From CBDCNP01 sp965222425 (lineage in GTDB: Bacteria; Acidobacteriota; Vicinamibacteria; Marinacidobacterales; DATDRI01): a stretch of 64,000 nt of DNA. Below, piece by piece: positions 43,170 to 51,524 of the stretch (its first letter is position 1; every line of letters begins with the position of its first letter). The stretch is from assembly GCA_965222425.1 (NCBI GenBank), contig CBDCTW010000020.1:1-64000 (forward strand), given 5' to 3'. The position numbers and the translations under genes were made by a program. Under the pieces are notes generated by a model, which worked only from the letters and a program-made list of their open reading frames with translations, had not been told where the DNA came from and made no database searches.

Positions 43170-44411
43170 CTAGCCCTTCACGCAGACGATCTGCTTGAGC
43201 CGGTGGACGATCTCTACGAGGTCGCTCTGTGCCTCCATCACGGCGTCGATGTCCTTATAGGCTCCGGGAGTCTCGTCGAGAACCCTCACGTCCTTGCGGC
43301 ACTCGACCCCGGCTGTCGCCGCGGCGTGATCGTCTAGAGTGAAGCGCTTCTTGGCTTCGTTGCGGGACATGACGCGCCCGGCACCGTGACTGCACGACTC
43401 GAAGCTCTCACGGTTTCCTTTCCCCCGGACGATATAGGAGCGCGCCCCCATGCTTCCGGGAATGATACCCAGGTCGCCCCGCCCAGCCCGCACCGCACCC
43501 TTCCGCGTGACGAAAACCTCCGACCCGTAGTGGTGCTCCTTCGCGACGTAGTTGTGGTGGCAATTGACGACTTCTTTCTTGGGTCGAAACGCGGGCACGA
43601 GGCCGGTATCGTGAACCGCCTCGACGACCGCCTCCATCATCAGTCGACGATTCGTCGCCGCGTAGCGCTGGGCCCAATCGACGGCGAACCAATAGTCGTC
43701 GAAGTGCTCGCTGCCTTCCTCGAAGTACGCGAGATCCTTGTCGGGGAGGTTTTGAAGGTGTCGGCCCATGTCCTTCTGCGCCAGCTGAATGAAGTGCATG
43801 CCGGTGCGATTGCCCACACCGCGCGAGCCCGAGTGCAGCATGAACCATACATCGTCGGATTCATCGAGGCAGACTTCGATGAAATGGTTCCCGGTCCCCA
43901 GCGTGCCGAGCTGGTTTGCCGGGTGCGTGTTGCGGTCCAGTTGAGGATGCTTGTCGAGCACTCGCTCGTAGCCGTCGCGAAGCATCCTCCACGCTACCGC
44001 GTTTCGCCGGGGTGCGTCGCGAAACGACCCCTTGTCTCCGCGACGGCCGTGATGCGAGCGTCCGTGGGGCACGGCCTTTTCGATGGCCGAGCGAATCGCC
44101 GACAGGTTGTCGGGAAGGTCCGAAGCCGTCAGTGTCGTGTGCATCGCTGCCATTCCACAGCCGATGTCGACACCGACGGCAGCAGGAATGATGGCTTTGC
44201 GCGTCGGGATGACACTTCCCACGGTGGCCCCAAACCCCCAGTGCACGTCCGGCATGGCCGCCAGCCACCGGTGAATGAACGGAAGCTGGGCGGTGCGTAA
44301 AAGCTGGTCCTTTGCCTTCGGATCGAGCGGCACGCCTCGGACCCACGCTTTTATGGGAAGCGACTTCGGGTCTTTGCGTCCTCCTTGAATCGTGACGTAA
44401 CGCGTGCTCAT
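43170..44411 (-). CDS. rtcB: RNA-splicing ligase RtcB
   Basis: 413 residues, complete. Metal and GMP sites are visible: MPDVHWGFGATVGS, PAAVGVDIGCGMAAM with the conserved Cys, GTLGTGNHFIEVCLD, MLHSGSRGVGNRTG, CHHNYVAKE, IIPGSMGARSYIVRG and SCSHGAGRVMSR, where the His is guanylylated in this family. It joins 2',3'-cyclic phosphate to 5'-OH RNA ends. The start ATG 44411 has no obvious ribosome site. No archease or RtcA neighbour, and no sigma-54 regulator (RtcR) nearby. Confidence 0.94.
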   Translation of the reverse strand: MSTRYVTIQGGRKDPKSLPIKAWVRGVPLDPKAKDQLLRTAQLPFIHRWLAAMPDVHWGFGATVGSVIPTRKAIIPAAVGVDIGCGMAAMHTTLTASDLPDNLSAIRSAIEKAVPHGRSHHGRRGDKGSFRDAPRRNAVAWRMLRDGYERVLDKHPQLDRNTHPANQLGTLGTGNHFIEVCLDESDDVWFMLHSGSRGVGNRTGMHFIQLAQKDMGRHLQNLPDKDLAYFEEGSEHFDDYWFAVDWAQRYAATNRRLMMEAVVEAVHDTGLVPAFRPKKEVVNCHHNYVAKEHHYGSEVFVTRKGAVRAGRGDLGIIPGSMGARSYIVRGKGNRESFESCSHGAGRVMSRNEAKKRFTLDDHAAATAGVECRKDVRVLDETPGAYKDIDAVMEAQSDLVEIVHRLKQIVCVKG

Positions 44412-44625
44412 GGTGCGATTGTAACGCCCGCAAAAGTGGTCGGTCCGGTTGCAAGCTACTTTTTTCTTCCGAATCTACCAATTGTTAGTAGGGACAGGGG
44501 GGCGCAATTTTGGTGCGGAAGGCTCTCACTTCCCTCACTTATGACGCCCAGCCGATCTCCGGCACGCCGTCGCCTTCAGTGGGAGTCAGTTGGACTACGA
44601 AAAGGGGTTCCGGGCATATCATGTA
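44412..44625. other. Gene-free upstream region of rtcB
   Basis: 214 bp between the rtcB start and the IS5 end. It should hold the rtcB promoter, but I could not identify a clear one. No repeat recognised. Confidence 0.4.
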
Positions 44626-45619
44626 GGCGTTGTTGCACCGCTCTTGGCTGAGCGCGAAATCTACCTATGGTGGTGGCCGAGGTAATGTTCGACCATGAAG
44701 TATCCCAAGCGCAGCCAGTACAAACACGCGAAACAGAAGAAGTACCACGTTTCCAACTGGGCGGAATACAACGAAGGGCTGCGCCGCCGGGGCGATTTGA
44801 CGGTCTGGTTTGACGAGGAGGCAATCGCGAACTGGAAGGCCGACAAGAGCGGTAAGCCTGGCGGTCAACGGGTCTATTCAGAGATGGCGATTGAAACGGG
44901 CCTGGTTGTCCGGATGGTGTACAAGCTTGCCTACCGCCAAACCGAAGGCTTCTTGCACTCGATCGCCTCGCTTCTCCGGCTGTGTATCGAGATCCCGGAC
45001 TACTCGACGTTGTGTCGGCGGTCGAGGCTGCTCCGCAAGAAGCTGCGGATTCGAAAAGCCGCAAGCAATCAACCAATCCACCTGATGATCGATAGCACGG
45101 GCTTGAGGATTCATGTTGGAACCACCCGCAAACCGCCAAAGCAGCGCGCCTGGCGCAAGTTGCACATCGCCGTTGATCGCAAGACCGGCAACATTGTTGC
45201 GTCCGAACTGACGGCGTCACGAGCTCGCGACGCAACGCGAGTCCCCCCTTTGCTAACACAGATTCAAGCACCTATAGCGTCGGTGGCGGCGGACAGTGCA
45301 TACGACAAGGAAGCGGTCTACGAAGCCATCGAAGCGCACAGCCCTGGACGAAGGACGCGCGTGGTGATTCCGCCGCAACGAAACGCCACGCTCAGTCAGA
45401 ATTCGAATACCGCCATGCGGGAACGCGACCGCCATATTCGTGCCATCGAAAGACACGGCCGACGTGAATGGTACAAGCTCTCAGGCTGCACCAAGCGAAG
45501 CATGGTGGAGAACGCGGTCTATCGTTACAAAGCGATCATCGGGCCCGAGATGCGGACACGAACGTTGGCGAGGCAACGAGTTGAACACCGAATTGGGTGC
45601 GAGATACTCAACAAGATGA
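44626..45619 (+). mobile_element. IS5-family element, copy 2 (right end deleted)
   Basis: The left end GGCGTTGTTGCAC is present. Identity with the copies at 1096 and 53953 stops at 45619 within the last transposase codons, so the right inverted repeat is missing and the element is immobile unless recombined. Confidence 0.87.
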
Positions 45620-45636
45620 GATGCATAACGCGCTAA
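44695..45636 (+). CDS. IS5-family transposase, C-terminus altered
   Basis: 313 residues from ATG 44695. DDE core: PIHLMIDSTGLRIHVG (first Asp), SVAADSAYDKEAVYEAIE (second Asp), KRSMVENAVYRYKAIIG (Glu). The last 13 residues of the family (ending GMPDTYCAG in copy 3) are replaced by RCITR because the element is cut. The catalytic core is complete. The six-C run at 45242-45247 keeps the frame that copy 1 has lost. Confidence 0.88.
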   Translation: MKYPKRSQYKHAKQKKYHVSNWAEYNEGLRRRGDLTVWFDEEAIANWKADKSGKPGGQRVYSEMAIETGLVVRMVYKLAYRQTEGFLHSIASLLRLCIEIPDYSTLCRRSRLLRKKLRIRKAASNQPIHLMIDSTGLRIHVGTTRKPPKQRAWRKLHIAVDRKTGNIVASELTASRARDATRVPPLLTQIQAPIASVAADSAYDKEAVYEAIEAHSPGRRTRVVIPPQRNATLSQNSNTAMRERDRHIRAIERHGRREWYKLSGCTKRSMVENAVYRYKAIIGPEMRTRTLARQRVEHRIGCEILNKMRCITR

Positions 45637-45807
45637 AGGCAAGGACGATGTCCATAGAGCTACCCTCAGAAGGTGTAGAAATAGAGTAAAGGTGGAGTAA
45701 CCTTCCGCGTTGTCGAACACGGCCTGAAGGAGCCTACAGAAGGAAACACCGCCATGAAGGAAAAGACCACAAGACGAGGGACCTCGTCAAGGGTGGCTTG
45801 GGCGTCC
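45620..45807. other. Short IS-leader-like remnant
   Basis: An AGGAAACACC ribosome site precedes ATG 45752 with 17 codons (MKEKTTRRGTSSRVAWA) before a repeat. The layout resembles the start of IS256-type transposase genes, but the fragment is too short to assign. Confidence 0.35.
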
Positions 45808-45949
45808 TGTGCCAAAACTCGGCCCTTTAGAAATAGACCACAAATCAGCAGCTTAGACGCCCTTGGAATCCGCGCAGAATCCAGGGTATTTCGCGCCGCA
45901 GGGCTGACTTCCGACCCATGGGCTGGCGGATGAATAAATAGAAGGCACA
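45808..45949 (+). repeat. Complete short repeat, family A (142 bp)
   Basis: Runs from TGTGCCAAAACTCGGCCC to AATAAATAGAAGGCACA. Nearly identical to 55928-56069 and 59020-59162. It lies 22 bp downstream of the M20 hydrolase stop. Confidence 0.88.
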
Positions 45950-45971
45950 GCCGACTCCCCGCTTGTGGAGG

Positions 45972-47300
45972 CTACTGCTTGGCGGTCATCAGCTCTCTGA
46001 GCGCAATGACCGTAGCGGTGACGCCGCTTCGGACCGCAGGCTCGGGTGCAATCTCGAAGAGTGGCGAATGGTGTGACGGCACCGGAGGCCCGCCTGCGGC
46101 TTCTCTTTCGAAACTCTCTTTGGGTGTGCCGCCAATCGCGAAGTAGGCGCTGGGGATGTAAGGTTCCGTCGTCAAGAAGGGGAAGTCCTCACCGCCCATC
46201 CCTTCTCGCTGGTAGTCGGCGAAAGTGTCATCGCCAAGCTCCGAGCGCCAACGAGCCTCCAATCTCTTCACCAGGGCGGTGTCGTTCACGGTGACGGGCA
46301 CACCTCCCTTCATTACGACGCGGGGAAGCCGCTCGTCCGGAAGTCCCGCGGCCTGGCCGATGTTCACTGCGATCCGTTCGATGCCCTCCAAGAGTTTCTG
46401 GCGGGTTTCCTGGGTGTCGGAACGCACCGTGAGCTCGAGCACGGCTTCCTCACCGATCACGTTACGCTTGTTGCCAGCTCGGAATACACCGACGGTTACG
46501 ACGCCGGGCTCTCGTGGGCTCAGCTCTCTCGAAACCAGTTGCTGAAATGCGACGACGATCTGTGCTCCAATGAGCACGGGGTCTTTTCCGCGGTGTGGAC
46601 TCGCGCCATGGGCGCCGATGCCGGGCACGATGATGTCCACGCTGTCGATACTCGAGTACGCCGCACTCTCGGCGACGTAGAGCTTTCCAGCTTCGATTTC
46701 AGCAGATACATGAAAGGCGAGGGCATAGTCCGGCTGGCCAAAGCGCTCCCACAGCCGGTCCTGGTGCATCGCCTGAGCGCCTGAGATCTTCCACTCTTCT
46801 GCAGGCTGGCCGATGAGCATCAGCGTACCGGACCAGGAATCGAGCTCTGCGGCCATCCGGCGCGCCGTCCCCACAAGAGAGGTAATGTGCACGTCGTGCC
46901 CGCAAGCATGCATCACGGGAAATTCCTGTCCGTCGTCATTGACCTGCGTGACGGTCGAGGCGTATGGAAGCTCGGCGAGTTCCTTCACGGGAAGTCCGTC
47001 CATGTCGGCGCGCATCATGACAAGGGGTCCGTCGCCGTTCTTCATGATGGCCACCACGCCCGTTCTTCCGACACCCTCGGTAACGTCGAAGCCCGCGTCG
47101 CGGAGTTCCTTGGCGAGACGCGCCGCAGTCTTGACTTCGACGAACGAAAGCTCAGGGTTTGCGTGAAAGTGCTTGAAGAGCGCGCCGAGGTGAGCATTGT
47201 AGTCCACCTTGACCGCCGACTCGAGCTTGTCGTCGGCCCGCGACTCCACCGACAGCGTCACGATAGTCGCAATGGCTACGCTTGTTGCGAGGAACTTCGT
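45972..47300 (-). CDS. Secreted M20-family amidohydrolase/peptidase
   Basis: About 442 residues if read from 47300. Metal-binding motifs: VMHACGHDVHIT with Cys-His-Asp ligands, LIGQPAEE with the catalytic Glu, a His in SHHSPLFE, and an intervening dimerisation domain (PGIGAHGASPHRGKDPV). It belongs to the hippurate/IAA-amino acid hydrolase branch. The expected signal peptide KFLATSVAIATIVTLSVESR is in frame upstream of the first usual start (GTG 47261). It is preceded by ACG at 47300, with GGAGGA 5-10 bases before it, so the original ATG seems to have mutated to ACG. Starting at GTG 47261 would delete most of the signal peptide. Confidence 0.85.
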   Translation of the reverse strand, partial: TKFLATSVAIATIVTLSVESRADDKLESAVKVDYNAHLGALFKHFHANPELSFVEVKTAARLAKELRDAGFDVTEGVGRTGVVAIMKNGDGPLVMMRADMDGLPVKELAELPYASTVTQVNDDGQEFPVMHACGHDVHITSLVGTARRMAAELDSWSGTLMLIGQPAEEWKISGAQAMHQDRLWERFGQPDYALAFHVSAEIEAGKLYVAESAAYSSIDSVDIIVPGIGAHGASPHRGKDPVLIGAQIVVAFQQLVSRELSPREPGVVTVGVFRAGNKRNVIGEEAVLELTVRSDTQETRQKLLEGIERIAVNIGQAAGLPDERLPRVVMKGGVPVTVNDTALVKRLEARWRSELGDDTFADYQREGMGGEDFPFLTTEPYIPSAYFAIGGTPKESFEREAAGGPPVPSHHSPLFEIAPEPAVRSGVTATVIALRELMTAKQ

Positions 47301-47363
47301 CGTTTCCTCCGATAGTTAACCGAGTCCGGATTATATCAAGATCGCCGCCGGCCTGCTCGAACA

Positions 47364-47468
47364 GCTGTGTTCCTCAAAAAGTCGACCCCGTCCTGTGCCA
47401 AAATTTGGCCCTTTTGAAATAGAGCATAAATCAGTAGCTTATTGTCTGTGTTTGCGGCGTGCCAAGGT
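47364..47468 (+). repeat. Family E end plus TGTGCC-type repeat fragment
   Basis: 47364-47387 is a family E-like end (TTCCTCAAAAAGTCGACC). 47394-47468 is the left-end sequence of family B, here with a diverged AAAATTTGG. Confidence 0.65.
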
Positions 47469-47469
47469 G

Positions 47470-48740
47470 TGCATCGTCAAAACTGCTCCGCCCACGAAAT
47501 CAAGGACTTACGCTCCGCTTGAATTCCGGGCCGAAGACGGCGAAACTCCGCCGCTATGCTCAACGTTGTTGTCTTCCTCGTCTCACTTGGCGTCCGTGCC
47601 ATTCGGGCGATGTGTCGGCGCCGCGCCGACCTGGTGTTGGAGAACGTCGCTTTGCGGCAGCAAGTGACGGCGCTGAAGAAAGAGCGCCCACGCCCACCGC
47701 TCGACGACACGGAACGGGCTTTCTGGGTTGCTCTTCGAGGTTCGTGGCCCGTGTGGGCGAGCCGCCTGCTCATCGTCCACGCGGACGCCGTAGCCCGTTG
47801 GCATCGCGACCGATTCCGACGGTACTGGGCAAATATCTCGCAGCGCCGCCATCCCGGTCGGCCTCGGATTGATGCCGAGATTCGTCGCCTCGTCCGCACG
47901 ATGGCGCAAGACGGCTGGGGGGCGCCACGCATCCATGCTGAGCTCACCAAGCTCGGTTTCATCATCTCCGAGAGCACGGTGTCGCGATACCTGCTGCGGC
48001 GTCCCGCGGAGCCCGACCAGCTGAAACGATGGATGGCTTTCTTGCGCAACCATAAAGACGATATCGCCGCCATGGATCTGTTCACCGTGCCCACCGCGTC
48101 GCTCCGGCTGCTGTACGGCTTCTTCGTCATCGAGCACGGTCGCCGGCACATCGTTCACTTCAACGCCACGTTCCACCCGACGTCTGCTTGGGTTATTCAG
48201 CAACTACGCGAGGCGTTTCCCTACGACACCGCTCCGAGATATCTCATCTTCGATCGCGACTTCATCTTTAGCGCTGCGGTCATCGAGTTCATCAAAGCAA
48301 CGGGCACAAAACCCGTTCGCACTTCGTTTCGCAGCCCATGGCAAAACGGAACCGCGGAGCGGTGGGTCGGCAGCTGCCGTCGCGAGCTCCTTGAGCACGT
48401 CGTGGTTCTCGGTGCATGTCATCTCATCCGGCTCGTGCGAGCTTACATCAGCTACTATCATGAGGACCGTTGCCACTTGGGGCTGAACAAGGACACACCG
48501 AGCTTGAGAACGGTCACCCACCGACCGTCTCCTACGGCGAAAGTAGTCGCACTGCCGCGAGTCGGTGGACTGCACCATCGATACGAGTGGCGAGAGGCAG
48601 CCTGAGTCAGCTTGGTCGCTCGCGTTACTCGGCTGGTCGCCGAGAAGTTCGTCCTCAGCACCTTCCCTCGCGCGCTGACCACGCTCTCCAGCATGTGCTC
48701 GAGGGCAGTCCGGGCCTAGAGTCCAGTCCCGGGTTAATAA
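47470..48740 (+). mobile_element. rve-type IS (second kind), apparently complete
   Basis: The left end (GTGCATCGTCAAAACTGCTC) recurs as a fragment at about 60697-60730, which helps define the border. It carries one intact integrase-core transposase. The right end is near 48740, where TPR coding sequence begins; a related 3' piece is at 42839-43110. Boundaries are approximate. Confidence 0.7.
47556..48605 (+). CDS. Integrase-core (rve) transposase
   Basis: 349 residues. An N-terminal hydrophobic/basic leader and ENVALRQQVTALKKERPRPP begin the typical opening of this IS group. An HTH region with QDGWGAPRIHAELTKLGF and ISESTVSRYLLRR follows, then the rve domain with AMDLFTVP (first Asp), LIFDRDFIF (second Asp) and QNGTAERWVGSCRREL (Glu). 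The C-terminus ends in GGLHHRYEWREAA, the usual terminal motif. Complete and possibly active. Confidence 0.85.
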   Translation: MLNVVVFLVSLGVRAIRAMCRRRADLVLENVALRQQVTALKKERPRPPLDDTERAFWVALRGSWPVWASRLLIVHADAVARWHRDRFRRYWANISQRRHPGRPRIDAEIRRLVRTMAQDGWGAPRIHAELTKLGFIISESTVSRYLLRRPAEPDQLKRWMAFLRNHKDDIAAMDLFTVPTASLRLLYGFFVIEHGRRHIVHFNATFHPTSAWVIQQLREAFPYDTAPRYLIFDRDFIFSAAVIEFIKATGTKPVRTSFRSPWQNGTAERWVGSCRRELLEHVVVLGACHLIRLVRAYISYYHEDRCHLGLNKDTPSLRTVTHRPSPTAKVVALPRVGGLHHRYEWREAA

Positions 48741-48746
48741 TGATGA

Positions 48747-50186
48747 TGGACACGTGCGGTCGCCCACATCGCAGAAGAAGGAGATCACGCTCTCGCCGCC
48801 AGAGCTTGGTTTTCAGTCGGTTATCTGCTTCAGGACAAAGACCCGAAAGGCAGTGTATCGGCCTATGACCAAGTGCTCCGCCTGGAACCGGACTATGCCG
48901 CCTACAACAACCGGGGCGTTGCAAAGGCAGCACTAAACCAGCATGAAGACGCCATCGCCGACTATGAAGAGGCGATCCGCCTGAATTCGGACTATGCCGA
49001 CGCCTACCTCAACCGGGGCAATGCAAAGGCAGCACTGAACCAGCATGAAGACGCCATCGCCGACTGTGAAGAGGCGATCCGCCTGAATCCGGACTATGCC
49101 GACGCCTACAACAACCGGGGTACTCGAAAGGCAGAACTGAACCGGCATGAGGACGCCATCGCCGATTTTGACCAAGCGCTCCATCTGAAACCAGACAATG
49201 CCGTAGCCTACAACAACCGTGGCATTGCAAAGGCAGCACTAAACCAGCATGAAGACGCCATCGCCGACTATGAAGAGGCGATCCGCCTGAATCCGGACTA
49301 TGCCGACGCCTACCTCAACCGGGGTACTGGAAAGGCAGCGCTGAACCGGCATGAGGACGCCCTCACCGATTACAACGAAGCGATCCGCCTAAATCCAGAA
49401 GATGCCAGAGCCTACAACAACCGGGGCAACACGAAGAGAGCACTGAACCAGCATGAGGGTGCCTTCACCGATTTTGACCAAGCGATCCGCGTGAATCCAG
49501 ACTATCCTTTAGCCTACCTCAGCCGGGGTAATGGAAAGACAATACTGAACCGGCATGAGGATGCCCTCACCGATTACAACCAAGCGATTCACCTAAATCC
49601 GGAAGATGCCACAGCCTACCACGCCCGGGGCTTCGCAAAAGCAGCACTGAACCGGCACGAAGACGCCATCGCCGATTACAACGAAGCGATCCGCCTGAAT
49701 CCGAACGATGCAGAAGCCTACCTCAACCGTGGCAATACGAAGGCAGTACTTAACCAGCATGAAGACGCCATTGCCGATTACAACGAAGCGATCCGCCTGA
49801 ATCCAGACTATGCCGAAGTCTACAACAACCGGGGCGGTGTAAAAGCAGCACTGAACCGGCACGAAGACGCCATCGCCGATTACAACGAAGCGATCCGCCT
49901 GAATCCGGAACTGTCTGAAGCCTGGTTTGTCCGGGGCTTCCTAAAGGCAACACTGGAACAGAATGAGGACGCCATCGCCAACTATGACGAAGCGATCCGC
50001 TTGAATCCGGACTACGCCGAAGCCTATTGCAAACGGGGCACCGTGAAGGCCGCATTGGGCCTCAACGACGAGGTGCGGGAGGATTTCGAAATCGCGCTCG
50101 AACTGGCAAGGAAAGCCGGCAATGCAGAGATAGTGGCCCAAGCGGAACAATCGCTTCGCGATTTCGACGCCTCCAGGGGCTCATGA
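48747..50186 (+). CDS. TPR protein of twelve near-identical 34-residue units, 5'-truncated
   Basis: The coding frame is open from 48747, and the text upstream of GTG 48873 is already TPR-like (HALAARAWFSVGYLLQDKDP). The original start was therefore removed by the adjoining IS. Twelve units of the form AYNNRGxAKAALNQHEDAIA plus DYNEAIRLNPD follow, from about 48891 to 50120. The period is 102 bp at DNA level and many units are nearly identical, so copy number can change by recombination. A helical cap follows (EVREDFEIALELARKAGNAE). The fold is a superhelical protein-binding scaffold. No signal peptide remains. Translation may now start at GTG 48873. Confidence 0.8.
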   Translation, partial: WTRAVAHIAEEGDHALAARAWFSVGYLLQDKDPKGSVSAYDQVLRLEPDYAAYNNRGVAKAALNQHEDAIADYEEAIRLNSDYADAYLNRGNAKAALNQHEDAIADCEEAIRLNPDYADAYNNRGTRKAELNRHEDAIADFDQALHLKPDNAVAYNNRGIAKAALNQHEDAIADYEEAIRLNPDYADAYLNRGTGKAALNRHEDALTDYNEAIRLNPEDARAYNNRGNTKRALNQHEGAFTDFDQAIRVNPDYPLAYLSRGNGKTILNRHEDALTDYNQAIHLNPEDATAYHARGFAKAALNRHEDAIADYNEAIRLNPNDAEAYLNRGNTKAVLNQHEDAIADYNEAIRLNPDYAEVYNNRGGVKAALNRHEDAIADYNEAIRLNPELSEAWFVRGFLKATLEQNEDAIANYDEAIRLNPDYAEAYCKRGTVKAALGLNDEVREDFEIALELARKAGNAEIVAQAEQSLRDFDASRGS

Positions 50187-50663
50187 GCCTGTCCCTCCTA
50201 TAAATTCCGTCCGATGCAGAAATCCTGGTCTTTCAGGGTGATGCCCGATAGCGTTGGTGGCATGCACACGATCCTGCTTCACGGCGTTGTTTCGGCGAGC
50301 CAGTTGCGTCTGTCCGCGCCCTGTGCTCCGCAAGAAGTCGATCCAGCGTCGATTGCGCGGTTTAGATCTGCCATGAGAGGGGAATACGGCGGCGGCGGAG
50401 ACTGGACGCATGCCGGCGCGGGGCCGACTGGAGCGGGACAACCGGAAGATCGATGTCAACGTCGCGGTTAGCTATGCGCTCGACGAGTGGCTGGGTGTGT
50501 GGGGCCCCGTCCTGTGCCAAAACTCGATCCACTTGGAACGTTACAAGCGAGCAGTTGACGCGGCGTGGACAGTGGGCGTGAGGTCAAAATACTCATGCGG
50601 CTTCCCGATGGTAGAAACGTAGCAACCCGCCAAGCCGTTCACGGGAGCGCACCATAGACACTA
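50187..50663. other. Gene-poor stretch with remnants
   Basis: 50321-50345 is a family E end. 50411-50505 reads RLERDNRKIDVNVAVSYALD, similar to the tail of an outer-membrane protein and cut by a TGTGCC terminus. 50577-50657 recurs at 31738-31829. No complete gene. Confidence 0.45.
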
Positions 50664-50938
50664 AGCTGCTGATTTACGATCTATTTCAAAAGGGCCGAGT
50701 TTTGGCACAGGACGGGACACCTTCTAGTGCGTCTCTGGTGACACCTCATCTACTCACGGTGTGGTTGAAACCAGTTCGATATGGCCCTCCAATCCTGCAC
50801 CCTCGCCATGATGGATCCGAAGATAACACCCTCGGGCCAGACGATTGTAAAGCCCACAGCCCTTGGCACCGTCGCAAAACACAGACGCTAAGCTACTGAT
50901 TTATCGGCTATTTCAAGAGGGCCGAGTTTTGGCACAGG
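50664..50938 (+). repeat. Two TGTGCC-type repeat fragments, incl. rve IS left end
   Basis: 50664-50711 is the inner common end. 50808-50938 matches, inverted, the first 130 bp of the rve IS at 52946 (GATAACACCCTCGGGCCAG to TTTTGGCACA). A family E end follows at 50943-50966. Confidence 0.75.
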
Positions 50939-51026
50939 ACGGGATCGACTTTTTTGCGGAGCACACCCTATTGCGGCTCTTACGAGAACCGTGCCGTTAG
51001 CACCTAAGTCGGTAGCCCGATTCTAC

Positions 51027-51524
51027 TTAACTTGAAAATACTCCCAGCACGAACCGAGCCCGCTCGCGACGCAGCATCTCGTAAGGCGTCATAAACTTGA
51101 TCCTGAGCCCGATGCAGGCGTCGGGGATCTTGATCTTGCGGGGAGAGGCCGAGGGCACTTCATGCGTGACGACCGTGTGCCCGCCGGCGTGCGCCTGAGC
51201 GACGAGATAATAGTCGGCGACCTGCAGGAACGTGCTCACTGCTGCGGGCACGTACGCTTGACCATTCGCCCAGGCGCTGACTTCGGCCATCGCCGGAAAA
51301 ACCGACACCTCCGGCCTGAGGAAGAATCCGTCACCGCGTTCCGCAGCCCAGTCGGACAGTTCATCCCCGACCGCCTGTACCTCGTCACCTACCTTCTCAA
51401 CACTGAAGACGCGCTCGGACTCGTTGCTGGCGACCAGCCAATCCCAGAAGGCCGGGCAAAAGTCGATGCCATAGTGCAGGTTCTTCGCGGCAATGAAGAC
51501 GTTCGCATCCAGGAGGTAGGCCAT
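51027..51524 (-). CDS. DUF4411-family PIN-domain toxin
   Basis: 165 residues. It starts MAYLLDANVFIAAKNLHYG, with the first catalytic Asp in LLDAN. EVQAVGDELSDWAAERGD contains the conserved Glu region, and the closing DYYLVAQAHAGGHTVVTHE carries the late acidic positions of PIN RNases. DUF4411 proteins are known as the toxin half of modules with ImmA/IrrE-XRE partners, and that partner is directly upstream with a TGATG junction. Expression is expected to be translationally coupled. The toxic activity is from family knowledge. Confidence 0.85.
   Translation of the reverse strand: MAYLLDANVFIAAKNLHYGIDFCPAFWDWLVASNESERVFSVEKVGDEVQAVGDELSDWAAERGDGFFLRPEVSVFPAMAEVSAWANGQAYVPAAVSTFLQVADYYLVAQAHAGGHTVVTHEVPSASPRKIKIPDACIGLRIKFMTPYEMLRRERARFVLGVFSS

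Noticed and set aside
48873..50186. 102-bp periodic repeat as a CRISPR or minisatellite array
   Set aside because: The period encodes 34-residue TPR units in one open frame with third-position variation; there are no spacers.
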